A DNA stretch of 9,537 nucleotides from Dehalococcoidia bacterium (GTDB lineage Bacteria; Chloroflexota; Dehalococcoidia; Lucifugimonadales; UBA3495), in NCBI GenBank assembly GCA_003523055.1, contig DPHC01000002.1:111763-121299 (forward strand), in the 5' to 3' direction. The translations under genes and the position numbers were made by a program. The notes beneath the pieces were generated by a model, which worked only from the letters and a program-made list of their open reading frames with translations, was not told where the DNA came from and ran no database searches. Shown one piece after another: positions 1-7,087 of the stretch (position 1 is the stretch's first letter; each line of letters opens with the position of its first letter).

Positions 1-455
1 TCAAAAACGATTCCCGGTGGTACCAAAATCCCATTGGTCCCGCCATCTTTTCTAGCTGGAGATAACGCGATGTTTTTTTGATTGCCGGATGTTCTAATCA
101 AACTATAGACATCAGCGGATTTAACGAAAGGTAAATCTCCAGCAAGAAACATTGCAGAGTTGTTTTGGGCTAAAATTTCAGTAAACACTGATTTGATGGT
201 ACTGTTTAAATCACTACCTGGATCTGGGACCCACGTTCCGCCAGATAGAATTGTAGCATTCTCAACTCTCTTATCTCCTCCGGCAACGATAAAATTCCCT
301 ACTCCTGCTCCGGAAATAGCATTTATAACAGTAGTCAACATTCCAATAACCACATTAGCTCTCTCTTCTGAAGTAAATTTTTCAGACAATCTGGTTTTTC
401 CTTCTGCTAGGGGTTTCATAGGAATAACTGCTGTTATTAGATTAATTTCACTCAT
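1..455 (-). CDS. cofC: CofC-like guanylyltransferase of F420 biosynthesis, 3' end cut by window edge
   Basis: I translated this gene by hand because it has no stop codon in the window; 151 residues from an ATG at 455-453 are visible. CofC (FbiD in actinobacteria) transfers GMP from GTP to 2-phospho-L-lactate, phosphoenolpyruvate or a related phospho-acid, making the activated intermediate used by CofD. The N-terminal nucleotide-binding signature VIPMKPLAEGKTRLS is at residues 10-24, followed by PGSDLN (79-84), the acidic AGDLPFV motif (105-111) and SPARKDGGTNGIL (132-144), all characteristic of the family. The remaining roughly 50-70 residues lie left of position 1. Its ATG overlaps the end of cofD by 8 nt, which implies translational coupling. 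The sequence does not tell which phospho-acid is used; bacterial enzymes often prefer phosphoenolpyruvate and then need a separate dehydro-F420 reductase. The gene family is secure from the motifs and the operon. Confidence 0.93.
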   Translation of the reverse strand, partial: MSEINLITAVIPMKPLAEGKTRLSEKFTSEERANVVIGMLTTVINAISGAGVGNFIVAGGDKRVENATILSGGTWVPDPGSDLNSTIKSVFTEILAQNNSAMFLAGDLPFVKSADVYSLIRTSGNQKNIALSPARKDGGTNGILVPPGIVF

Positions 456-1386
456 TTGTGATCTCTTTCAAAATAGAATTTGCTAATAAAATTTTCTGGT
501 CCGAGCATGCCATGGTTATGGGTAAAATCTTAACAGACAGTCCCAATTTTTCTATAGCAGGTTGCCACTTCCTGTCTTCGGGATCAATCACTATCGTGCC
601 AGCAATGTCTTGATAAAATTCCGCCAATCCCAAAACTGTTGATTCTAAGCCAGCTTGCTGCATCAATTTTGCAGCAGGTCCATTAAAAGCTTTGCCTCCA
701 ATCAATGGACTTATGACGGTTACCTGATTTTTTCTAGTTTTTAAAATCGAGGAGCACTCAGGAATACTAAGCATGGGAGCTATACTAAGCAATGGATTGG
801 ATGGGCAAATAATAATATTAGTAGCATTTAACAATCCATGCCGAGTTTCATCTGCTAAAGTAACTGTTCCCACATGTTCGTATTTGATTTGCTCTACTAT
901 GGGGGTTGTACGCATTTTTACAAAATACTCTTGCATGCTTAATTTACCGTTTTTAGTTACCAAACTTGTAGACAGGGAATCATTAGTTATGGGCAAAATC
1001 GTAGAAGGTATGTTAAGTTGTTCAACTAACATCTTAGTGACATCGGTCAAAGTTTGGCCGTTGGACAGGTGCATCGTTCTCAACAAATGTGTAGCTAGGT
1101 CTCTGTCTCCTAAATTAAACCACGTTTCTTGGGCGTATCCCTCTAACATCTTTAAACAATTAAAGGATTCGTCATTCAGTCCCCAGCCTTGGTCTCTGTT
1201 AGATAAATTCGCTAGAGTATACATTGCTGTGTCCAAATCGGGGCTTACATTCAAACCAAAAAAAACATCGTCATCCCCAGTGTTTATTACAGAGATTAAA
1301 CTGTTCTCAGGCAAGACTTTTTGAAGTCCCCAAAGTAACTTAGCTCCGCCAACGCCTCCTGATAACGCAATGATAGTAGAACTCAT
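448..1386 (-). CDS. cofD: CofD, 2-phospho-L-lactate (or PEP) transferase making F420-0
   Basis: This 312-residue protein has the usual CofD/FbiA length. It transfers the phospho-acid moiety from the guanylylated CofC product to the deazaflavin FO, releasing GMP, in the cytoplasm. Visible family motifs are the glycine-rich GGVGGAK (10-16), the metal/FO-binding acidic NTGDDD (35-40), SPDLDT (48-53), NLGDRD (91-96), CPSNP (194-198) and SPLIGGKAFNGPAAK (226-240). IDPED (267-271) lies near the C-terminus. All the acidic residues expected at the metal site (D38-D40, D50) are present. The ATG start overlaps the cofH stop as ATGA, and the stop overlaps the cofC start, so the gene sits inside a tightly coupled cofG-cofH-cofD-cofC run. 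Nothing suggests loss of function. A dehydro-F420-0 product is possible if the partner CofC uses PEP. Confidence 0.97.
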   Translation of the reverse strand: MSSTIIALSGGVGGAKLLWGLQKVLPENSLISVINTGDDDVFFGLNVSPDLDTAMYTLANLSNRDQGWGLNDESFNCLKMLEGYAQETWFNLGDRDLATHLLRTMHLSNGQTLTDVTKMLVEQLNIPSTILPITNDSLSTSLVTKNGKLSMQEYFVKMRTTPIVEQIKYEHVGTVTLADETRHGLLNATNIIICPSNPLLSIAPMLSIPECSSILKTRKNQVTVISPLIGGKAFNGPAAKLMQQAGLESTVLGLAEFYQDIAGTIVIDPEDRKWQPAIEKLGLSVKILPITMACSDQKILLANSILKEITNE

Positions 1387-2684
1387 AATGGTGAAGTTTT
1401 TTCTTGGGCATCTTTAGGATGAGAGTAGCGGAAATTTTCATCCAATACAAGTTTTTGATAGGAACCAAATATTTCTTCTGCTTCGCCCTCTATGTTATCC
1501 AACAATTCGTCTGAACTGAATTCCCCAGAATCAACAGATTTAATTTTGTAATTAGTGTATCTTTCGGCAGGAATCCTCCCTGATTCTCGAATCATAGACT
1601 TGAATTCAGCGGGTTTCATCAATTGTCCATGGAGCGAGCCTGCGGACGTAGAAATACTCTCATTAATTAAGGTTCCGCCTAAATCATTGACTCCCGCATT
1701 CAATAATATTTGACACATTTTGTCGCCTTCTTTAACCCAAGATGCCTGTATATTAGAGATCCAATTATTGAGCATGATTCGAGCGACAGCATGTACCTTA
1801 ATCACTTCTAGCGAACTCGGTCCTGTTTTCATGGTTTTATTCAGACCTTTAAGAAACATGGGAGCCTCTGCGTGAACGAAGCTTAGTGGGACAAATTCGG
1901 TAAATCCGCCGGTTTGTTTCTGGATATTTCTTAACAGGGCCATGTGTTCACTGATCTGCAGAGAAGTTTCAATGTGTCCAAACATGACAGTGGACGTGGT
2001 AGGAATTCCTAATTTATGGGCATTTGTAATAACTTCTACCCACTGAGTTACTGAAATACGGCCGGGGGAAATCACATCACGTAACGTTTGATCAAGTATT
2101 TCAGCTGATGTTCCCGGTAAACTTCCAACTCCAGCATTCTTCAATCGTTCAAGATACTCAGTAATACTGCATTTGGATCTGATCGATCCATACAAAACTT
2201 CTTCAGGAGAAAATCCATGCACGTGAATATCAGGCACTTCTTCTTTTACTGCTTTGCATAATTCAACGTAAAGATTGCCTTCCATTTGAGGGGGCAGTCC
2301 CGCTTGGATACAAACTTCTGTTGCTCCATATTCTTTAGCCTCTTTAGTTCTCCTTATGATTTCAGAAAGTGGGAGAAAATATCCTTCTTCTTGTCGAAAA
2401 TCTCTGCTGAATGCGCAAAACCCACATCTTTTGATACAAACATTAGTGAAGTTAATATTCCGATTTACTACGTAGGTTACAAGATCTCCTACTGCTTTTT
2501 GTCGAAGTTCATTAGCTACGGAACACACAGCCCAAATGTCTGCATTGTCAGCCTCTAATAAAATCGCTCCTTGTGAAGCCGTTATTTCAACACCTGCTAA
2601 GGCTAAGTTTAATATTCGATCAATTTTTAAACTTTTCTTATTCGCACTCATATTCGATGTGTATTCAGTTTTTTGGTTGACCAC
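1383..2684 (-). CDS. cofH: CofH, 5-amino-6-(D-ribitylamino)uracil-tyrosine 4-hydroxyphenyl transferase (FO synthase subunit 2)
   Basis: This is a radical SAM enzyme that, with CofG, builds the deazaflavin FO. CofH joins a tyrosine-derived fragment to 5-amino-6-ribitylaminouracil. The 4Fe-4S site is C83-x3-C87-x2-C90 within NVCIKRCGFCAF. Further family segments are IQAGLPPQ (126-133), HGFSPEEV (156-163), QASWVKEG (313-320) and NDLGGTLINE (333-342). Two starts are possible. The GTG at 2684-2682 gives 433 residues and a 20-nt overlap with cofG, with AGGAGG 14 nt upstream, a rather long spacer. The ATG at 2651-2649 (residue 12) gives 422 residues, starts 13 nt after the cofG stop, and has no visible ribosome-binding site. 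I keep the GTG with modest preference, since the first residues are not obviously conserved. CofH is separate from CofG here, not fused as in actinobacterial FbiC. Confidence 0.96.
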   Translation of the reverse strand: MVNQKTEYTSNMSANKKSLKIDRILNLALAGVEITASQGAILLEADNADIWAVCSVANELRQKAVGDLVTYVVNRNINFTNVCIKRCGFCAFSRDFRQEEGYFLPLSEIIRRTKEAKEYGATEVCIQAGLPPQMEGNLYVELCKAVKEEVPDIHVHGFSPEEVLYGSIRSKCSITEYLERLKNAGVGSLPGTSAEILDQTLRDVISPGRISVTQWVEVITNAHKLGIPTTSTVMFGHIETSLQISEHMALLRNIQKQTGGFTEFVPLSFVHAEAPMFLKGLNKTMKTGPSSLEVIKVHAVARIMLNNWISNIQASWVKEGDKMCQILLNAGVNDLGGTLINESISTSAGSLHGQLMKPAEFKSMIRESGRIPAERYTNYKIKSVDSGEFSSDELLDNIEGEAEEIFGSYQKLVLDENFRYSHPKDAQEKTSPL

Positions 2685-3900
2685 AATATAACTCTATGCC
2701 TCCTTTTATATAGCCTGATTCATCTGCCTGGGAAATAAGTTTTTCTTTTTTAGGGCCGTTGACGTACAGATCAGTGTTGAGAAAAAATTCCGGATATATC
2801 GGGAATCTTGGTTTCAATTTAAGCCCATGGTTCTCACATGCCTTTTGTAAATTTTTGATGGAAGGCCAGGGGGCTTCCGGGTTTACATGATCGATTGTCA
2901 ATGGGGATATGCCGCCCCAATCGTTAATTCCATCTTGTAAATAGCGACTGAAATTTTGAAAACTTAAATTAGGCGGAACTTGAATATTCACATCGGGTCC
3001 CAAAATTAATCTTGCAACCACTATGCTCCACGACAAGTAATCAGGTTCAGCGTCAGGATGATTAGACATCTGAGTTTCCGGTTTGGATTTAAAATTTTGT
3101 ATTATAACTTCCTGAATATGCCCGTATTCTTGATACAGGCGTTTTATTGCCAATAGTGAATCAACAACATCGGCCTTAGATTCTCCTAATCCAATCAAAA
3201 TTCCTGTAGTAAACGGTATATTCTGTAGGCCTGCATTTCGCATGGTTTTGATTCTTACTCCGGGTCTTTTACTTGGGGCAAATTCATGAGGCATACCTGG
3301 GCCGTACAACACTGAACTAGTGCTCTCCAACATCATTCCCATTGAAACATTTGAGTTAGACAATGCGTTCAATTCACGCCCGCTCATAGTACCCGGGTTA
3401 ACATGTGGGAACATTTCTGTATTGTTAAATACCTGATTGCATATTGCGGTCAGATATTCCAATGTGGTTTTGTATCCTCTGTTTTTCAACCATGTCTCGG
3501 CTTGTTCATATCTCAATTCTGGTCGTTCTCCTAAAGTAAATAAAGCTTCCTTACAATTCAAAGCAGTACCTTTTGCAATTAACGCCATTACATCATTTTC
3601 ACCCATGTACAAATCAGGTGCCTGATCCGGTGATTTGCGGAATGTGCAATATCCACAAAAGTCTCTACATAATGTGGTTAAAGGAATAAATATTTTAGGA
3701 GAAAAGGTTATCACGTCACCTTTTCCTTTACGTGCAATTTTAAATGCCAAGTCTTGATATTCTTTAAATTCTTCATTGGCGATATGTTCTAGAGAATAAG
3801 GCAAAGATTCATCAAAAAACCAATCACTTCCAAAAGAAATATATCTGAACAATTGTTTTTCAATTACCGAGTGGAATTTGACATGGTCAGTTGATTGCAT
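2665..3900 (-). CDS. cofG: CofG, 7,8-didemethyl-8-hydroxy-5-deazariboflavin synthase (FO synthase subunit 1)
   Basis: This radical SAM enzyme cyclises the CofH product into FO, the chromophore of F420. The cluster motif C78-x3-C82-x2-C85 (CRDFCGYC) is intact. Family segments include HVNPGTMS (166-173), FTTGILIGLGE (230-240), IIQNFKSKPET (266-276) and NDWGGISPLT (326-335). At 411 residues it is longer than many stand-alone archaeal CofG proteins. The extra length is an N-terminal arm of about 65 residues before the radical SAM barrel and a C-terminal tail after residue 370, like the CofG half of actinobacterial FbiC. It starts at an ATG 8 nt downstream of the NIPSNAP stop, without a clear ribosome-binding site, so it may depend on coupling to that gene. 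Its stop lies inside the start of cofH. The cofG-then-cofH order matches the N- to C-terminal domain order of FbiC. Confidence 0.97.
   Translation of the reverse strand: MQSTDHVKFHSVIEKQLFRYISFGSDWFFDESLPYSLEHIANEEFKEYQDLAFKIARKGKGDVITFSPKIFIPLTTLCRDFCGYCTFRKSPDQAPDLYMGENDVMALIAKGTALNCKEALFTLGERPELRYEQAETWLKNRGYKTTLEYLTAICNQVFNNTEMFPHVNPGTMSGRELNALSNSNVSMGMMLESTSSVLYGPGMPHEFAPSKRPGVRIKTMRNAGLQNIPFTTGILIGLGESKADVVDSLLAIKRLYQEYGHIQEVIIQNFKSKPETQMSNHPDAEPDYLSWSIVVARLILGPDVNIQVPPNLSFQNFSRYLQDGINDWGGISPLTIDHVNPEAPWPSIKNLQKACENHGLKLKPRFPIYPEFFLNTDLYVNGPKKEKLISQADESGYIKGGIELYCGQPKN
2699..2704 (-). promoter_or_regulatory. Candidate ribosome-binding site for cofH inside the cofG 3' end
   Basis: A perfect AGGAGG on the minus strand is encoded by two glycine codons near the end of cofG. 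It lies 14 nt before the cofH GTG at 2684, a longer spacer than usual, and 47 nt before the alternative ATG at 2651. It therefore favours the GTG start if it is used, but the spacing leaves doubt. Confidence 0.4.
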
Positions 3901-3908
3901 AATTTAAA

Positions 3909-4232
3909 CTACTGCATAGGAGAATAGGAGGTAGGTTTTAGAATCATATTACGAACTCTAGCATTTATAGGACCTTCAATTTCGGACTCTGCTCTAATTT
4001 TTTGCCAGTTGGTATCATTTTGGAAAGCGTTCCATTTTGTTTCACGGTCGGCTAAACTCTCAAACCCTAACATATAGACAAGTTGATTGCTTGTACCGAT
4101 ATCTTCAGTCCAAAATCCTACAACATGAATACCGTGATGTTTAAATAAATTAACGGTGTGGTCAGCGAATCGGTCGTTCAAATTTGGTAGTTTCCCAGGA
4201 ATTGTTTCATAGATCCTTAATTCATAAATCAT
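3909..4232 (-). CDS. NIPSNAP-family small protein upstream of cofG
   Basis: The 107-residue product begins MIYELRIYET and contains aromatic-rich VGFWTEDIG and LVYMLGFESLADRETKWNAF stretches. This is the pattern of the NIPSNAP family, which adopts a ferredoxin-like alpha/beta fold usually seen as dimers. The biochemical role of bacterial NIPSNAP proteins is not well defined, so I give no reaction. I chose the ATG at 4232-4230 over the in-frame GTG six nt upstream: the homologous proteins start at MIYELR, and an AGGAG at 4242-4238 sits 5 nt before this ATG and overlaps the GTG. The gene lies 53 nt after ruvB and 8 nt before cofG, with no terminator visible on either side, so it probably belongs to the F420 operon. 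There is no signal peptide or membrane segment, so it is likely cytoplasmic. Confidence 0.88.
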   Translation of the reverse strand: MIYELRIYETIPGKLPNLNDRFADHTVNLFKHHGIHVVGFWTEDIGTSNQLVYMLGFESLADRETKWNAFQNDTNWQKIRAESEIEGPINARVRNMILKPTSYSPMQ

Positions 4233-4237
4233 ATTCA

Positions 4238-4242
4238 CTCCT
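4238..4242 (-). promoter_or_regulatory. Ribosome-binding site deciding the NIPSNAP start
   Basis: On the minus strand AGGAG lies 5 nt upstream of the ATG at 4232-4230 and covers the first base of the competing GTG at 4238. This spacing makes the downstream ATG the likely start. It is one of the few strong Shine-Dalgarno sequences in the minus-strand unit. Confidence 0.7.
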
Positions 4243-4285
4243 TTATATAACTTTTTAAGACGATTGTACCGAGGGTAAAGCTATT

Positions 4286-5302
4286 TTACAAACCATCAAA
4301 ACGTTCCTGTATTATTTGGTCTCGCGGGAACAATTTCCCTAAGTAATCATATGCTGCTTTAGTTGCCATTCTTCCTCTCGGAGTTCTTTCCAAAAATCCT
4401 AATTGCATTAAATATGGCTCTAATACATCCATCACAGTTTCAGGTTCTTCACTCAGAGAAGTTGCAAGTGTTTCAAGGCCAACTGGTCCTCCATTAAATT
4501 TTTCAATAAGATTTTTCAGTAATGCTAAATCTGATTGATCTAAGCCTTTCTGATCTACTTGAAGCATGTCCAAAGCAGCCTGTGCTACTGTATGAGTGAT
4601 ATTTCCGTCCGCCTTAACAATAGCAAAATCCCTGGCTCTCCTCAGTAGTCTGTTGCCAATCCTTGGAGTTCCTCTAGAACGTTCGGCTATCGCAGAGATT
4701 CCTTCTTCATCACAATAAGATCCTAATAATTCTGAAGATCGTTTTAAAACTTGTTCCATTTCCCTTTGATTATAATAATTTAATCTAAAGACAGATCCAA
4801 ACCTGTCTCTGAGTGGGGCACTCACCATAGAGTATCTAGTTGTGGCACCGATCAAACAAAATTTATTTACCCTAAGGTTTATATTACGGGCTGCTAGGCC
4901 TTTTCCTACCACCCAAGACAAAAAATAGTCTTCCATAGCTGAATACAAGACTTCTTCAACTACCTTATTAAGTCTATGTATTTCATCAATGAACAAAAAA
5001 TCACCTTCTTGCAAGCCAGTCAGCATAGCAGCCATATCTCCAGCTCTTTCTATCGCAGGTCCGGATGTTATTTTGATGTTAACTCCCATTTCTTTGGCTA
5101 AAATATGGGCAAGGGTGGTTTTACCTAGGCCAGGAGGGCCGTAAAAGATGACATGATCTAGCGGGGCGTTTCTAATTTTGGCAGATTCGATTCCAATTTT
5201 AATGTTATCTTTTATTTGCGTTTGTCCCACAAACTCTTGTAGAGATTCTGGGCGAAGGGAAGATTCCGATTGCTCCTCTTGATCTTGAACAGAATCGTCC
5301 AC
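4286..5302 (-). CDS. ruvB: RuvB, Holliday junction branch-migration AAA+ ATPase
   Basis: RuvB forms hexameric rings that, with RuvA, pump DNA through Holliday junctions during recombination and repair. The full domain order is visible: Walker A GPPGLGKTT (55-63), Walker B LFIDEIHR (103-110), sensor 1 GATTR (152-156), arginine-finger segment PLRDRFG (163-169), sensor 2 GTPRIGNR (211-218), and the C-terminal winged helix from about 260, including GGPVGLETLA and LERTPRGR. Length (338) is normal. The annotated start is a GTG with little ribosome-binding signal. The frame stays open upstream to 5356, and the residues just before the GTG read DDDNRERL, resembling the usual RuvB N-terminus, so the true start may lie upstream at a rare codon such as ATT (5335-5333). 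ruvA and ruvC are not beside it. It appears to head the unit that continues into NIPSNAP and the F420 genes; a 53-nt gap without a terminator separates it from NIPSNAP. Confidence 0.98.
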   Translation of the reverse strand: MDDSVQDQEEQSESSLRPESLQEFVGQTQIKDNIKIGIESAKIRNAPLDHVIFYGPPGLGKTTLAHILAKEMGVNIKITSGPAIERAGDMAAMLTGLQEGDFLFIDEIHRLNKVVEEVLYSAMEDYFLSWVVGKGLAARNINLRVNKFCLIGATTRYSMVSAPLRDRFGSVFRLNYYNQREMEQVLKRSSELLGSYCDEEGISAIAERSRGTPRIGNRLLRRARDFAIVKADGNITHTVAQAALDMLQVDQKGLDQSDLALLKNLIEKFNGGPVGLETLATSLSEEPETVMDVLEPYLMQLGFLERTPRGRMATKAAYDYLGKLFPRDQIIQERFDGL

Positions 5303-5364
5303 TAAACGTTCTCGGTTATCATCGTCTTTATAAATAATAATCCCTTTAATTGTGTTTTATATTA

Positions 5365-5393
5365 ATTTTAAAATTTAAGAATTTAAGAATCAA
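5365..5393 (-). promoter_or_regulatory. Putative sigma-70-type promoter of the ruvB-F420 unit
   Basis: On the minus strand TTGATT (5393-5388) and TAAAAT (5370-5365) are separated by exactly 17 bp, close to the TTGACA/TATAAT consensus. It lies 62 nt upstream of the annotated ruvB GTG. The region is so AT-rich that chance matches are likely, and no transcript data are available. Confidence 0.4.
5374..5389. repeat. Two tandem copies of TTTAAGAA in the divergent promoter region
   Basis: The 8-bp unit TTTAAGAA occurs twice head-to-tail on the plus strand, falling in the spacer and the edge of the putative ruvB promoter. It could be an operator or simple slippage in AT-rich DNA. Two copies are too few to decide. 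Confidence 0.5.
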
Positions 5394-5410
5394 TCTTTTT
5401 AGGCTATGTA

Positions 5411-5440
5411 TTGATAGGAATTGACATTCAATAGTATATA
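5411..5440 (+). promoter_or_regulatory. Putative promoter region of the FakA-DegV-recG unit
   Basis: Two overlapping -35-like hexamers are present: TTGATA (5411-5416), 18 bp before TATATA (5435-5440), and a perfect TTGACA (5421-5426), whose 17-bp partner TCAGAT (5444-5449) is poor. Either could drive the plus-strand genes, leaving a leader of about 55-65 nt before the TTG start. The evidence is pattern only. Confidence 0.33.
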
Positions 5441-5490
5441 TATTCAGATATTATTGTATTATAGGGCCGTTACAGAGTCTTTGATAGGTT

Positions 5491-5495
5491 AGAGG
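5491..5495 (+). promoter_or_regulatory. Ribosome-binding site supporting the TTG start of the FakA-like gene
   Basis: AGAGG ends 8 nt before the TTG at 5504-5506. No other start codon lies in frame between this TTG and the upstream in-frame stop at 5462-5464, so the site and the TTG support each other. Confidence 0.65.
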
Positions 5496-5503
5496 TTCAG
5501 CAA

Positions 5504-7084
5504 TTGGATAAAAATAGCCAGCAAATAATAAATTCTTTAAAGAATTCAATTTCCAACCTATATACAATCAAACAAACGTTGAATGACATTAATGTGTTTC
5601 CTGTGCCAGATGGAGACACTGGGAATAACATGTATTTGACGTTCGAAAACATACTACCACAGGAAGAATTTACCGATGTAAGTGATATGGTCTCCTACTT
5701 GAACAGTCAATTGCTTCTGCATTCTAAAGGGAATAGTGGAGTAATTTTATCCAGTTTTTTATCTCAATGCCTAACAGAATTGGCAATTTCGTCACTTGAA
5801 AATCCTAAGACTTGGATAGCAGCTTTCAGCGCAGGATACACTAGTGCCTTGAATTCAATAGCAACCCCTAAAAATGGAACAATGCTATCAGTAATGCAAG
5901 TAATTTCTAACATTTCCCTCTATTCTGCCGAATCCATGACCACGTTGGATGACTTTTTTCAAAAAGTAGTCAACATAGCTTGGAATGAAACAGAAAATTC
6001 TTCCCAGGAATTACCTGAATTGAAAGCCGCAAATGTTATAGATTCAGGATCGGCAGGGTTTACGGCTATCTTATTTGGAATTGCTTCAGAATTTTCCCCT
6101 AGAATAGCGGATATCTATGAGGAAACCTATACTCCTTGGGTGAATAGTTATCTGTCTAAAATAGACAAACCTTCTCTCATGAGGTACTTAGCATCACGCG
6201 ACTCACAGGAAGAATGGGGTTATTGCACACAATTCATAGTTAACAAGACCTGTGGCGTCACTAAAACAAAAATAGAAGATATGTTTGAACAATTCCCAAC
6301 GACACAATCTTTAGTTGTTTTGGAATCAAATAGTTTCCTGAAAATACATGTGCACTCAGATGATCCAGAGCCACTACTTGAACATTTTTCCAATTCTTTT
6401 CAGATCGACAATATTTCTTGTGAAAATATGAGCGATCAATCTCACAGTTATATTGGAAATGGGATAGTTGTTGTGCTGCCTAGCTCTGATTTCACAGATT
6501 TATTCCAGTCACTGGGAATATACAGAATCATCATATGGGATCATTTGTTGGAACCTCCAGAAGCGGTGTTTCGGTCAATCTCAAATATAAAGAACTTGTC
6601 AGAGATTTTCATCATTACCTGTAGCAAATTTTCGTTAGACGTCATATCAAAGTCTATTAAGAAAATGAATAGTCAGATGCGTCCATTCTTGTGTTCGGCG
6701 GTCACAATACCAGAAGCTGTTGGGGCCATATTAGAATATGATCAAAACCTAAGTCCATCGGATAACCAAGAACGAATTCGGCAAAAACTTAACGAGGTAA
6801 CAACTACAACTCTTCTTTTAACTTCTGTTGATGGTCTGATATCACACCAATTACGGGATGAAACAATTATCAGAGATTTAAATTGGCAAAATTTAATGTT
6901 CCAAATAATTACAAGTGAATTGAGAGCAGCCAATTCGCTCATAACCATATATCACGGATCCAATATTACGACAAAAGAACTTACACAATTTACAGACAGG
7001 TTCACGCAGTCCTATGGTAGTATGGAATTAGAAACTTACGGAACATCCAATGCTAGAGATTCAATAATTTTATCTATCGAGTAG
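5504..7084 (+). CDS. FakA-like DhaL/DAK-domain fatty acid kinase, divergent C-terminal domain
   Basis: FakA-type proteins transfer phosphate from ATP to a fatty acid carried by a DegV/FakB partner, giving acyl-phosphate for phospholipid synthesis. The N-terminal DhaL domain (about 1-200) keeps NVFPVPDGDTGNNM (30-43, with metal-binding D36 and D38), HSKGNSGVILS (73-83) and the loop NGTMLSV (124-130). VIDSGSAGF (178-186) replaces the more usual VVDAGGQGL-type motif. The middle domain (about 235-320) keeps WGYCTQFIV and KIHVHSDDPEP, with C241, H282 and H284 matching the zinc-ligand pattern of FakA. The C-terminal domain (320-526) has the expected length and starts with GIVVVLP, but the conserved GGQTMNPST-type motif reads WDHLLEPPE (345-353) and the final GGQP-type segment is absent. 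At 526 residues it is slightly short for the family (about 550). The start is a TTG with AGAGG 8 nt upstream. The DegV-like partner begins 3 nt after its stop. Confidence 0.88.
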   Translation: MDKNSQQIINSLKNSISNLYTIKQTLNDINVFPVPDGDTGNNMYLTFENILPQEEFTDVSDMVSYLNSQLLLHSKGNSGVILSSFLSQCLTELAISSLENPKTWIAAFSAGYTSALNSIATPKNGTMLSVMQVISNISLYSAESMTTLDDFFQKVVNIAWNETENSSQELPELKAANVIDSGSAGFTAILFGIASEFSPRIADIYEETYTPWVNSYLSKIDKPSLMRYLASRDSQEEWGYCTQFIVNKTCGVTKTKIEDMFEQFPTTQSLVVLESNSFLKIHVHSDDPEPLLEHFSNSFQIDNISCENMSDQSHSYIGNGIVVVLPSSDFTDLFQSLGIYRIIIWDHLLEPPEAVFRSISNIKNLSEIFIITCSKFSLDVISKSIKKMNSQMRPFLCSAVTIPEAVGAILEYDQNLSPSDNQERIRQKLNEVTTTTLLLTSVDGLISHQLRDETIIRDLNWQNLMFQIITSELRAANSLITIYHGSNITTKELTQFTDRFTQSYGSMELETYGTSNARDSIILSIE

Positions 7085-7087
7085 AAT

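Noticed and set aside
160..486. Plus-strand open frame opposite cofC
   Set aside because: It is antisense to a frame with clear CofC motifs and has no family resemblance of its own.
773..1324. 183-residue plus-strand open frame opposite cofD
   Set aside because: It lies wholly within cofD, whose motifs span the region. The plus-strand translation shows no recognisable domain and no ribosome-binding site was evident.
2649..2704. cofG/cofH as a frameshifted FbiC fusion
   Set aside because: Each gene has its own start option and stop, a 20-nt or smaller overlap, and complete domains. Separate cofG and cofH genes are normal in many lineages.
4239..4285. Possible terminator between ruvB and the NIPSNAP gene
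   Set aside because: I found no stem followed by a T-run on the minus strand in this gap.
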